From assembly GCA_025992855.1 (NCBI GenBank), contig DAJPGB010000001.1, positions 1,860,001 to 1,924,000 on the forward strand: DNA of 64,000 bases, given 5' to 3'. The DNA comes from Coriobacteriaceae bacterium. GTDB lineage: Bacteria; Actinomycetota; Coriobacteriia; Coriobacteriales; Coriobacteriaceae. The notes beneath the pieces were generated by a model that was given only the letters and a program-made list of their open reading frames with translations, was not told the origin of the DNA and did no database searches. This document shows positions 26,966-35,247 of this stretch, piece by piece; within the stretch, counting starts at the first letter, position 1; every line of letters starts with the position of its first letter. Made by a program: the position numbers and the translations under genes.

Positions 26966-28729
26966 ATGACAGACGAGCTGGACCCCCAGACTCAACAGCA
27001 TATTGATGATTCCGCAGACGTCACTGCAGATGCCGACGCTGTGACCTGCGATGATATTGACCTCGACGACCCCATCTTGGACGAAAGCGCTACGGCGGAA
27101 ACCCCCGGCGCCGAAGATGCCGGCGAGCAAAACGACGATGCGCCCGCTCAGGACGACGACCCCGTACAGGATGCCGCTTCGCAAGCTGCGGGCCCTATCG
27201 AGGTTTCTTCGGAAGAAGAGCTCGACGCCGTCATGGACTCCATGATGGATGCCGTCAAAGCGATGAAAGACGCCGTGGCCGACGCTGACGTTGACGCCGA
27301 GGAAGAGGAGGCCGCCGAGGCAGCCTCGACCTTCGTACCCGGCGAGACTCCGGTTGCCGACCAGGGCAGCGCCATGCCCTCGTTTCTGCAGCTCGAGCAT
27401 CCCACGATTGGCGCTGATGCGGTCGACCCGCACGCAGCAGGCTTTTCTGTGGTCGAGGGCGGCACCGGCAATATCGCCGCGCCGCAGGCTACCGATGCGG
27501 ACGCTGCCGACACCGCTCGCCCGACCGCCCCGCACTCCCCTGCCGCGAACCGCGATCTGGGGACCGCTGTCTCGAACACCGCGAACGCCGTGGGCACCTT
27601 TATCGCCCAGGGCGCCTCGGCCATGCGCGAGATGAACGCCGCGAAAAAGGCACTTGCCGATGCCCGTGCCCACTTGGCCGAACTTGAGCAGCGCATTGCC
27701 GATCAGGCCGAGGAACTCGAGACGCGCCAGGATATCGCAGGCCGCTACGACCAGATCGTCGCCGACCAGCGCCAGGCGATTGCCACGGCCCAAAAGACTG
27801 CAGCGGCCGCCGAGATTGATCGTGATGCCCACGCCTCCAAAGCGACAGAGCTCAAGGGTCAGCTCGAACAAATGAAGACAGAGGATGACGCGACTGAGCT
27901 CCGTCTGAAGGCCGCGCTCGACGCCGTGGAGGCCCGCGAGGCGAGCTCACGCGAGACCGGCAACCGCCTCGTTCGACGTCTTGAGGATTCCAAGCGCATC
28001 CGCGACAAGGTGAAGGCAGAGCGAGACGCCGGCATTGCCGCCGCACAACAAACCGTCGACGCCACGCGCGCCCAGCTCGAGACGCTGCGTCATGAGTATG
28101 CCGAGCTGCAACGCAATCCCTCGGCAAATCCCGCCAACTATACGGTGCGCACCAGCGAGCTCTCGATGCAGATTTCCGACACGGCAGATGCCCTGCGTAA
28201 AGCCGAAGAAGATGTCCCGCGCATCACCGCCGACCTTGAGCACTCGCTTGCCGCAGCCGAGCAGGCCGTCGAGCAGGCTCAAGCCCCTATCGCCGACGCA
28301 AAACGCGCGCACCAAGCCGTGACGACCGAAGCCGATGCCGCGCGCGACGAGCTGCAGACGGCGAAGACAGCCGCCGCGACTCGTCAGCGCGAACTGCGCG
28401 AGAAGATCACTGCCGAGGACAAGGCACGCCGCGACCAGGAGCAGAGCATCGCCAACGCCCAAGCAGATGCCGCACATGCGCAGTCGATCATCGGACAGGC
28501 GACCGAAGTGCACGACCACCCAGAGATCACTGAGTCGCTTGCAGGATCCTTGGCCCGAGACAAAGCCGAACACGCCGAGACCGAGCGAGAAGTCGCCCAG
28601 CTCGAGGCCACCGAGGACGCGGTGCGCGAACGTACCCGCGACTCACGCATCAAATTCACCGGCGCCATCGTCTGCATCGTCGCCGCAATCCTGGCGATCA
28701 TCCTAGTCTGGCTGTTCGCAAGCAAGTAG
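26966..28729 (+). CDS. Acidic coiled-coil protein with C-terminal membrane anchor
   Basis: About 587 aa. Residues 1-200 are Asp/Glu/Ala-rich and likely disordered; about 210-560 are long Ala/Glu/Gln/Arg heptad-type coiled coils; the last 20 residues are one hydrophobic helix (IVCIVAAILAIILVWLFASK). This is a tail-anchored cytoplasmic rod. No enzyme motif is seen and the function is unknown. GAGGAG precedes two close ATGs (26960 and 26966); the second has better spacing. Confidence 0.7.
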   Translation: MTDELDPQTQQHIDDSADVTADADAVTCDDIDLDDPILDESATAETPGAEDAGEQNDDAPAQDDDPVQDAASQAAGPIEVSSEEELDAVMDSMMDAVKAMKDAVADADVDAEEEEAAEAASTFVPGETPVADQGSAMPSFLQLEHPTIGADAVDPHAAGFSVVEGGTGNIAAPQATDADAADTARPTAPHSPAANRDLGTAVSNTANAVGTFIAQGASAMREMNAAKKALADARAHLAELEQRIADQAEELETRQDIAGRYDQIVADQRQAIATAQKTAAAAEIDRDAHASKATELKGQLEQMKTEDDATELRLKAALDAVEAREASSRETGNRLVRRLEDSKRIRDKVKAERDAGIAAAQQTVDATRAQLETLRHEYAELQRNPSANPANYTVRTSELSMQISDTADALRKAEEDVPRITADLEHSLAAAEQAVEQAQAPIADAKRAHQAVTTEADAARDELQTAKTAAATRQRELREKITAEDKARRDQEQSIANAQADAAHAQSIIGQATEVHDHPEITESLAGSLARDKAEHAETEREVAQLEATEDAVRERTRDSRIKFTGAIVCIVAAILAIILVWLFASK

Positions 28730-28732
28730 TCA

Positions 28733-28776
28733 TTGGGGACGTTCTTAAACGACTAGTCAAACAAGAACGTCCCCAA
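28733..28776. terminator. Hairpin after coiled-coil gene
   Basis: TTGGGGACGTTCTT (28733-28746) pairs perfectly with 28763-28776. No T-run follows, so the role as terminator is uncertain. Confidence 0.5.
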
Positions 28777-28792
28777 CGACTAGCCCAATGAC

Positions 28793-28856
28793 GAGAGTGG
28801 ATAATCTCCCACTTTGAGCCCCCAAGCAGGCCAAAAACGGGAGATTATCCACTCTC
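28793..28856. repeat. Composite repeat hairpin, copy B (left part, cut by the IS)
   Basis: GAGAGTGGATAATCTCCC (28793-28810) pairs perfectly with 28839-28856. The sequence continues as in copy A to AAGTACGTCC at 28885, where the insertion element begins. The remainder of the repeat resumes at 30316. Confidence 0.85.
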
Positions 28857-28903
28857 ATTCTGCAGGCACTCATTTAAGTACGTCCATTACAGTCGAAATT
28901 GTC

Positions 28904-29096
28904 AGCCCGGGACCGTCTCGGGCTACGATTGAGGCGCGCCCAGAACGGGCCGCCGACCGGGCGCCCGCGCACGGCCGAACGTCCCTGCCCCCGAGAGGGC
29001 CCGTTGGGTGCTGCCGGCGCGGGACGCGCCGCCCCCGACGGCTGATAGGAAAGTGCCGGGCAGGCGCCGCGGCTGGTAATGTGAGTGCCGAGGGGG
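28904..29096 (+). ncRNA. Predicted bridge RNA of the IS110 element
   Basis: A 5' hairpin AGCCCG/CGGGCT (28904-28924) is followed by two large loops. Loop 1 is closed by 28967-28975 with 29013-29020 and has inner stem GCCC/GGGC; its left strand holds ACGTCCC (28979-28985), equal to the left target flank, and its right strand CGTTGGG (29002-29008) pairs with CCCAATG of the right flank. Loop 2 is closed by CCCCC..CGGC (29032-29042) with 29087-29096; its left strand ATAGGAA (29045-29051) equals the right end of the element (30307-30313), and GTAATG (29076-29081) pairs with CATTAC at the left end (28885-28890). Confidence 0.75.
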
Positions 29097-29134
29097 AGGC
29101 CATCCGGTCGAACGACTACCGGAAGGATACCACC

Positions 29135-30286
29135 GTGAAAGCGCCATCCACCAGGCCCGCGGCCGTGCTCGGCCTGGACGTCGGCAAGTCATCGCACTGG
29201 GCCTGCCTGATCGACCGCGACGGGGAGGTGCTGGCCAGCGCCCCCGTCCGCAACAGGGAGGCCGAGCTCGACGCGCTGTTCGCCTCCGCGCCCGCCGGCA
29301 CGCTCGTCGTCGTCGACCAGTTCCGCAACATAGGGTCCCTCGCCGTGAGGCGGGCCCGCGCCGCGGGGCTCGGGGTCGCCCACCTGCCCGGGCTCGCCGC
29401 CAGCCGCGCCGCGGGCCTGTTCGCCGGCGAGGCCAAGACCGACGAGCGCGACGCCGCGGTGATCGCGCGGACCGCCCTGGGCGTGCCGGACTCCCTGTCG
29501 GGGGTCCCGGGCCGCGGCGAGGCCCTCGAGGCCGCCCGCGCCCTCTCGTCGCAGCGCGACCACGTCGTCGCCTGCGCGACCAGGGACAAGAACCGCCTGC
29601 GCGCGGTGCTGCTCGAGTCCTGCCCGGCCCTCGAGGCCGCGGTCGACCTGTCGGACCGGCGGTGGCTGGAGCTGCTCGCCGGGTTCGGCGGGGCGTGGGG
29701 GATCGCCCGCTCCGGGGCCGGGGGCCCGCGGGCCGAGGCCGCCGGGGAGGCCGCGGCCGCCTCCACCGCGCCCCCGCCTGCGCTCGTCGAGGCCGAGAAC
29801 AGGCAGGTCAGGTTCCTGGCCGCCCGGATATCGGAGGCCCTCGACGAGGCCGGGGCCCTCGAGGCCGAGACGGCGGCGCTGCTCGAGGGCGACGAGACCT
29901 ACGCGTGCCTGCTCACCGTGCCCGGCATCGGCCCGAGGACCGCGGCGCAGCTCGCGGTGTCGGTCGACATCGGGAGGTTCCCGGACCACGACCACCTGGC
30001 CTCGTACTGCGGCATAGCCCCGAGGGTGAGGAGCTCCGGAACGTCGGTGAGGTCGGTCAGGGCGTCCAGGCGCGGCGACGCGAGGCTCAAGTCCCTGCTG
30101 ATCTTCTCGTGCAACAGCCTGGTGAGGTCCTCGGGGCGCTACGGCGAGTACTACCGGGCCTGCAGGGCGCGGGGCATGGGGCACGGGCGGGCGCTCAAGG
30201 CCGTCGCGAGGAAGCGGCTCAGGGCGATATACGGGCTCAGGGCGATATACGCCGTGATGCGCGACCGGGTGCCCTACCGGGAGTAG
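29135..30286 (+). CDS. IS110-family recombinase (DEDD transposase)
   Basis: 383 aa. The N-terminal RuvC-like domain has GLDVGKSSHW, VVVDQFRNIG and KTDERDAAVIA (about residue 101). The C-terminal Transposase_20 domain has TVPGIGPRTAAQ, LASYCGIAP and the catalytic-Ser region RSSGTSV (about residue 299). The Glu usual in LEATG is here VDQ, a variant seen in some IS110 members. GTG at 29135 is used because GGAAGG lies just upstream. Codon use is extremely GC-rich compared with neighbours. Confidence 0.92.
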   Translation: MKAPSTRPAAVLGLDVGKSSHWACLIDRDGEVLASAPVRNREAELDALFASAPAGTLVVVDQFRNIGSLAVRRARAAGLGVAHLPGLAASRAAGLFAGEAKTDERDAAVIARTALGVPDSLSGVPGRGEALEAARALSSQRDHVVACATRDKNRLRAVLLESCPALEAAVDLSDRRWLELLAGFGGAWGIARSGAGGPRAEAAGEAAAASTAPPPALVEAENRQVRFLAARISEALDEAGALEAETAALLEGDETYACLLTVPGIGPRTAAQLAVSVDIGRFPDHDHLASYCGIAPRVRSSGTSVRSVRASRRGDARLKSLLIFSCNSLVRSSGRYGEYYRACRARGMGHGRALKAVARKRLRAIYGLRAIYAVMRDRVPYRE

Positions 30287-30329
30287 CCCCGACGGTTGAC
30301 AAAACTATAGGAACACCCAATGAGTACCT

Positions 30330-30494
30330 GCCGATGCTTTGGCAAAGTCAGCGAAAACGCCCCTAAGCGAGCAAGGTGACGTGAAAGAGGGGGGGCATTG
30401 ACCTTCTGGTCATGCCCGACGATTGAACATCAGATTGCCGCTTAGGGGGGTTTGCAGCGTCGGCCGGTTACGGCGTTTGTAAAACGCCGTAACC
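30330..30494 (+). ncRNA. Structured RNA candidate, copy B
   Basis: P1 GCCGATGC (30330-30337) with GCGTCGGC (30457-30464); P2 30358-30372 with 30437-30450, bulged A (30370) and one mismatch; P3 GGGCAT-T-GACC (30393-30403), loop TTCT, GGTCATGCCC (30408-30417), bulged T; P4 GGTTACGGCGTTT (30466-30478) with 30482-30494. Segments AAGGTG-n-CGTGAAA, ATTGAAC-nn-CAGATT and GCGTCGGCCGG are identical to copy A while stems differ. The insertion element separates it from the upstream part of its repeat. Confidence 0.65.
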
Positions 30495-31711
30495 TACAGA
30501 ATGAGCATCGCGTCGCCAAAGCTGAAGAAGCGGTAGCGCTCTTCGATAGCAGCGGCGTAGGCATCCATGATCTGGTCGCGGGTGGCAAGCGCGCTTACGA
30601 GCATCATGAGCGTGGAGCGCGGCACGTGGAAGTTCGTGATCAGCGCGTCGACCACGTGATAGGTCGAGCCGGGCATGAGGTAAAGCTGCGTCGTGGCGTT
30701 CTCGCGCGCCACGATGTCGCCGCGGCCGAGCGTGTCGGCACCGTCCTCGCGGCCTTCAAAATAGCGCGCCGTCACAGCCGGATCGGACACCGGCGCGTCC
30801 GCGTCAAACGCACTCTCGAGCGAGCGCACCGCGGTGGTGCCGACGGCGATCACACGATGACCCTCGGCCTTCGCCTTATGCACGGCGTCGACAACCTCCT
30901 GCGACACGTGGTAGCGCTCGGTGTGCATGACGTGCTGCGTAGGGTCGTCCTCCTCCACCAAGCGGAAGGTATCGATGCCCACCTCGAGCTCGACGGCGGC
31001 AAACTTCGCGCCCTTGGCCTCGATAGCGGCCATGAGCTCGGGAGTAAAGTGCAGACCCGCCGTAGGAGCGGCAGCCGAGTGCTCCTCCTTCATGGCGTAG
31101 ACGGTCTGGTACTTCTCGGGGTCGCCCTCGTAATCGGTAATGTAGGGCGGCAGCGGCACGTGGCCGGCCGCATGGATGGCCTCGTCGAGCGTGCGCGGGT
31201 CGCCGGCGGCATTGCAACCGACCGGCTCAAAGCGCACCAGACGGCCACCACGGCTATCGGTGACAAAGTCGATGACCTCGGCCGTCAGCACCACGGGAGC
31301 CCCCTCGGGCGCATGGGCGCCACCGGCGCGATACTCAATCTGGGCACCGGGCTTCAGGCGCTTGCCCGGCTTGACCAAGCACTCCCAAACATGGCCCAGC
31401 GGGTCAACATCCTCGCGGCGCTTGAGCAGCAGCGTCTCGACCACGCCACCCGAGCCGGCTTTGCGACCGATCAGGCGGGCCGGCATCACACGCGTCTTGT
31501 TGATGACGAGCACGTCGCCCGGCTCGATATAGTCGATGATGTCGCGGAAGATGCAGTGCTCAACGGTGCCGCCATGCTCCAGCGGCGTTCCCGCCTGGGA
31601 GCCCTTGCGATCCACCACCAGCAGGCGGCAGGAGTCGCGCGGCTCGGCGGGAGCCTGGGCGATCAGTTCCTCGGGAAGGTTGTAGTCAAAATCATCGGTA
31701 CGCATAGACAC
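30494..31711 (-). CDS. queA: S-adenosylmethionine:tRNA ribosyltransferase-isomerase
   Basis: 405 aa. Conserved QueA segments include FDYNLPEELIAQ, DVLVINKTRVMPARL, AAPTAGLHFT, ELEVGIDTFR and ITNFHVPRSTLMMLVSA. It transfers and isomerises the ribosyl moiety of SAM to preQ1-34 in tRNA, giving epoxyqueuosine. The next step, QueH, is encoded immediately upstream on the same strand. The stop codon touches the P4 arm of the structured RNA copy B. Confidence 0.95.
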   Translation of the reverse strand: MSMRTDDFDYNLPEELIAQAPAEPRDSCRLLVVDRKGSQAGTPLEHGGTVEHCIFRDIIDYIEPGDVLVINKTRVMPARLIGRKAGSGGVVETLLLKRREDVDPLGHVWECLVKPGKRLKPGAQIEYRAGGAHAPEGAPVVLTAEVIDFVTDSRGGRLVRFEPVGCNAAGDPRTLDEAIHAAGHVPLPPYITDYEGDPEKYQTVYAMKEEHSAAAPTAGLHFTPELMAAIEAKGAKFAAVELEVGIDTFRLVEEDDPTQHVMHTERYHVSQEVVDAVHKAKAEGHRVIAVGTTAVRSLESAFDADAPVSDPAVTARYFEGREDGADTLGRGDIVARENATTQLYLMPGSTYHVVDALITNFHVPRSTLMMLVSALATRDQIMDAYAAAIEERYRFFSFGDAMLIL

Positions 31712-31775
31712 GTCGGATTCTCCTTATATAGCTAAAGTCCGCCCTACATCCTAGCAGGCTGACGTCCCAAATGAA

Positions 31776-32351
31776 CTACTTTTTGGCAGCCTTGCGCTCG
31801 TCGCGAATGCGAGCGCGGTCCATGGCCGCCTCGACGGCAGAAAAGCGGCAGCCGCAGTAGTTCTGTCGATACATGCCCAGTTCGCGCGAACGGCGCGTAG
31901 CCTCGGGATAATACGGGCGAAAATCGCGGATCACCGGGGTAAGCCCACGTGCCGCCGCCAGGCGCTCGAGTACGTCATTGCAGGTGTCGAACAGCTGGTA
32001 CGGCGAGACGGCGAGCGTCGTACCCACATATTCAAACCCGCGCTCCTGGGCAACGCGGCATGCCTCGGCCAAGCGCAAGGCATAGCACACGCGACAGCGA
32101 CGGGGACGATCGGCACCCAACGGGGCCACGCCGGTCTCCCAGCGTTCGCGGTCCTCCCCGGCCTCGATGAGCTCGATGTCGCCGTCGGCACACCACCGGC
32201 GCAGCTCGTCCAAACGACGCTGCCATTCATCGCGCGGCTGAATATTGGGATTGGTCCAGCAAATCGTGGGCTCAAACCCCTCCTCGCGCAGCAGGCGAAC
32301 CGGCTCAAGCGAGCATGGCGCGCAACAAGCATGCAGCAACAACGGCTTCAT
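31776..32351 (-). CDS. queH: Epoxyqueuosine reductase QueH
   Basis: 191 aa. LLLHACCAPCS and the later RRCRVCY and NYCGC give the Cys set of QueH (DUF208), which binds an iron-sulfur cluster and an iron. It reduces epoxyqueuosine to queuosine and replaces the cobalamin enzyme QueG. GAGGAG lies 6 nt before the chosen ATG; a longer N-terminus would read into the upstream membrane-protein gene. Co-directional with queA, 64 bp apart. Confidence 0.92.
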   Translation of the reverse strand: MKPLLLHACCAPCSLEPVRLLREEGFEPTICWTNPNIQPRDEWQRRLDELRRWCADGDIELIEAGEDRERWETGVAPLGADRPRRCRVCYALRLAEACRVAQERGFEYVGTTLAVSPYQLFDTCNDVLERLAAARGLTPVIRDFRPYYPEATRRSRELGMYRQNYCGCRFSAVEAAMDRARIRDERKAAKK

Positions 32352-32361
32352 CGACATCTCC

Positions 32362-32928
32362 TCACCCGAAAAAGCGCACGCCAAAGGACGTATCCTCGCA
32401 GGCGACAATGCGGCGGTCGCGCAGGATGGTCCGCACGTAATACCAATCGCCCACGCAGCCAGACAAGTGCAGACCAGCCGCCAGGTAGCACAGCAGCGGA
32501 TAGCCCGAGAACGCAAACCCCAGGGCAAACGCCACCGTCAAAGCAACCGTGGGCGCCAGGCAAATGGCCATGTACCGCCGACGCGAATACACAACGCCCT
32601 CGGCGCAGGCATAGATCATCGCCGTCTCGCGATTCGCCCCAAAGGTCACCTGCGCGCCCGCAGGCGCCAGCAGCTTAAAAAACACCGCATGCACCAGCTC
32701 GTGCACAGCAAACGACGCTGCAGAAACCGCAGCCACACCGACTATCCAGCCCACGACGGTGGTCCAGCCGCCCGCCTCAGCCGCGTCCAAGTCTGCAGGC
32801 CCGCCCAGCAGCATAAACACCGGCACCAAGCACACGGCAAACACGCCGACTACGACCATCCCCCACACGAAGCAAGCGTGCAGAAAATCCTCGTCCTCAA
32901 ACGCATGTATGTTGGAAATCTCATTCAT
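32362..32928 (-). CDS. DUF3267-type membrane zinc metallopeptidase-like protein
   Basis: 188 aa with about four membrane segments. HELVHAVFF is an HExxH zinc motif within the second membrane region, and GCVGDWYY supplies the later Asp typical of DUF3267 proteins. Probable intramembrane metalloprotease or inactive relative; substrate unknown. It ends 10 bp before the queH start and is probably co-transcribed. Confidence 0.75.
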   Translation of the reverse strand: MNEISNIHAFEDEDFLHACFVWGMVVVGVFAVCLVPVFMLLGGPADLDAAEAGGWTTVVGWIVGVAAVSAASFAVHELVHAVFFKLLAPAGAQVTFGANRETAMIYACAEGVVYSRRRYMAICLAPTVALTVAFALGFAFSGYPLLCYLAAGLHLSGCVGDWYYVRTILRDRRIVACEDTSFGVRFFG

Positions 32929-33060
32929 AGCATCTTAGGATAGCGCCCCTGCCACGTACCCGTCCGCATGTGCGATAATGTCGAACGATATGCACGAATT
33001 GACCACCGCGTCGCCAGGCCTTGCGCCCGGCCGCGCTCCCACCATATGCGAAGGAGTCCC

Positions 33061-35211
33061 ATGGCATCCAAATATTCCATGAACGACCGTCCCAGCTGGC
33101 CGCGCCGCGCCATCGTTACCGCCGGCGAGCCCTACGGCAACAAGGGCCTTCACTTTGGCCACGTTGGCGGCGTCTTTGTCCCTGCCGACTTCTTCGCCCG
33201 CTTCCTGCGCGACCGCCTGGGCCGCGAGAACGTCATCTTCACCTCGGGCACTGACTGCTACGGCTCGCCCATCATGGAGAGCTACCGCAAGCTCAAGGAG
33301 AACGAAGGCTACGATAAGTCCATCGGCGAGTATGTCGAGTCCAATCACTCCCGCCAGGCCGCGACCCTCAACAACTACAACATCAGCTGCGATATCTACG
33401 GCGGCTCGGGCCTTGAGCCGGCCGCGCAGATCCACAACGAGGTAACCGCCGAGATTATCAAGCGCCTGCACGAGCAGGGCACCATCTCCAAGCGCTCCAC
33501 GCTGCAGTTCTACGATGCCAAGGCCGGCACGTTCCTCAACGGCCGCCAGGTGATCGGCCGCTGCCCCATCCAGGGCTGCAAGTCCGAGAAAGCCTACGCC
33601 GACGAGTGCGATCTGGGTCACCAGTTTGAGCCCGAGGAGCTCATCGCGCCCAAGAGCCAGCTCACCGGCGAGGTGCCCGAGCTGCGCCCGGTCGACAATC
33701 TCTACTTTGACCTGCCGGCCTACCTCGACTTTATGAAGACCTACACCGCCAAGCTCGCCCAGAACCCGCAGGTTCGCTCCGTGGTCTCCAAGACCATGGA
33801 AGAGTGGCTGCTGCCGGCTCAGCTCTACATCCAGAACAAGTTCCGCGAGGCCTTCGATGCCGTCGAGGACCAGCTCCCCGAGCACACCGTGCTGGAACCC
33901 GAGGGCAACAAGAGCAGCTTTACCGTCACCTTCCCCAGCTGGAAGGAGCGCGACGACGCCCACGCGGTGCTCGCCAACGGCGGCGTGCGCTTCCGCAGCG
34001 GCAAAGCGCTCGTGCCCTTCCGCATCACCGGCAACATCGACTGGGGCGTTCCGGTACCCGAGGTCGACGGCGTCTCCGACGTCACCTGCTGGTGCTGGCC
34101 CGAGAGCCTATGGGCGCCCATCAGCTATACGCGTACCGTACTCGCCCGCGACGCCCGCGCCGCCGGCGTGACCGAGGGCGTCGCCGCCCAGGATGCCGCC
34201 CTTATGGGCGAGCCCGCTGCCGACTCCACGCAGGTGCCCGCGCCCACCTACCAGCACAGCTCGCTCGACTGGCGCGACTGGTGGTGCTCAGACGACGCAC
34301 AGATCTACCAGTTTATCGGTCAGGACAACATCTACTTCTACTGCATCGCGCAGACCGCCATGTGGGAGGCCCTGGGCTGGGACCTCACGCAGAGCACCGT
34401 CAGCGCCTGCTACCACCTGCTCTACATGGGCAAAAAGGCCAGCTCGTCCTCGCAGACGCCTCCCCCGCCGGCAGACGACCTGCTCAACCACTACACCTGC
34501 GAGCAGATGCGCGCGCACTGGCTGTCGCTCGGCCTGTCCGAAAAGCCGGTGAGCTTTAGCCCCAAGGCATACGACACCCGCGTGACCGGCAAGGACAAGG
34601 ACGGCAACGAGGTGCGCGCCTGCGACGACAAGCGCGTCATCGATCCGGCCCTTAAGGAGAGCGCCCTTTTGACCGGCGTGTTCAACCGTCTGGCCCGCAG
34701 CTGCTTCTACGGCGTCGCCGTCAAGGAAGGCGACGAGAGCCCCTATCGCAGAGGCTGCATCCCCGCCGGTGCGGCCTCTGCCGCCGTGGTCGAAGCCGCC
34801 GAGCAGGCAGCTCTCGCCTTTGAGCAGGCTATGTACAAGTTCGAGACGCACCGCGCGCTTGCCGTGTGCGACGACTACCTGCGCGCCGCCAACAAGCGCT
34901 GGAGCGACGCTTCCAAGGCCGCCAACAAGCTCGAAGGCAAGCCAGCAAACGCCGCGATGACGCAGGCCCTCGTCGACGCCTTTGCCGAGCTGCGCGTGGC
35001 GACCGTGCTCATGCACGGCATCGTCCCTGCCGGCTGCGAGCTCATCTGCGAGTACTTCGACATCGACCCGGTCGCCTTCTTTAGCTGGGATAACATCTTC
35101 GCCTCCACGGATGAGTTTGTGGAGAGCCTGGGCGAGAAGCCCGGCGAGCACCGCGTAAAGCCGCTGCCCCCGCGCTTCGACTTCTTTAGCAAGCACGAGA
35201 GCCAGTACTAA
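33061..35211 (+). CDS. Divergent methionyl-tRNA synthetase (class I)
   Basis: 716 aa. A HIGH-like HFGHVGG occurs at residues about 31-37, a zinc segment CPIQGCKS...CDLGH near 170-195, GNIDWGVPVP and IGQDNIYFYCIAQTAMWEALG in the catalytic core, and a helical anticodon-binding domain with YLRAANKRW. The KMSKS loop appears as KKASSSSQTPPPP (about 459-470), which is unusual. Family level is MetRS-like class I synthetase; whether it is the main MetRS or a second, specialised copy cannot be judged here. AAGGAG precedes the ATG. Confidence 0.75.
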   Translation: MASKYSMNDRPSWPRRAIVTAGEPYGNKGLHFGHVGGVFVPADFFARFLRDRLGRENVIFTSGTDCYGSPIMESYRKLKENEGYDKSIGEYVESNHSRQAATLNNYNISCDIYGGSGLEPAAQIHNEVTAEIIKRLHEQGTISKRSTLQFYDAKAGTFLNGRQVIGRCPIQGCKSEKAYADECDLGHQFEPEELIAPKSQLTGEVPELRPVDNLYFDLPAYLDFMKTYTAKLAQNPQVRSVVSKTMEEWLLPAQLYIQNKFREAFDAVEDQLPEHTVLEPEGNKSSFTVTFPSWKERDDAHAVLANGGVRFRSGKALVPFRITGNIDWGVPVPEVDGVSDVTCWCWPESLWAPISYTRTVLARDARAAGVTEGVAAQDAALMGEPAADSTQVPAPTYQHSSLDWRDWWCSDDAQIYQFIGQDNIYFYCIAQTAMWEALGWDLTQSTVSACYHLLYMGKKASSSSQTPPPPADDLLNHYTCEQMRAHWLSLGLSEKPVSFSPKAYDTRVTGKDKDGNEVRACDDKRVIDPALKESALLTGVFNRLARSCFYGVAVKEGDESPYRRGCIPAGAASAAVVEAAEQAALAFEQAMYKFETHRALAVCDDYLRAANKRWSDASKAANKLEGKPANAAMTQALVDAFAELRVATVLMHGIVPAGCELICEYFDIDPVAFFSWDNIFASTDEFVESLGEKPGEHRVKPLPPRFDFFSKHESQY

Positions 35212-35247
35212 ACACTCGACATGTAATGGAATGGGAAGGAAAGACGG

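Larger units (their letters stand above)
28886..30315 (+). mobile_element. IS110-family insertion element
   Basis: About 1430 bp, much more GC-rich than its neighbours. Boundaries are inferred by comparing the interrupted repeat with the intact copy at 25582-25866: the left flank ends AAGTACGTCC and the right flank resumes CCCAATGAG. CC may be the core dinucleotide present on both sides. There are no long terminal inverted repeats and no obvious target duplication beyond the core, as usual for IS110. It carries a 249-bp leader and one DEDD recombinase. Confidence 0.85.

Noticed and set aside
28814..29134. N-terminal extension of the IS110 recombinase by 107 codons
   Set aside because: It would begin in the interrupted repeat outside the element and translate the bridge RNA region; GTG 29135 has a ribosome site and matches the family N-terminus.
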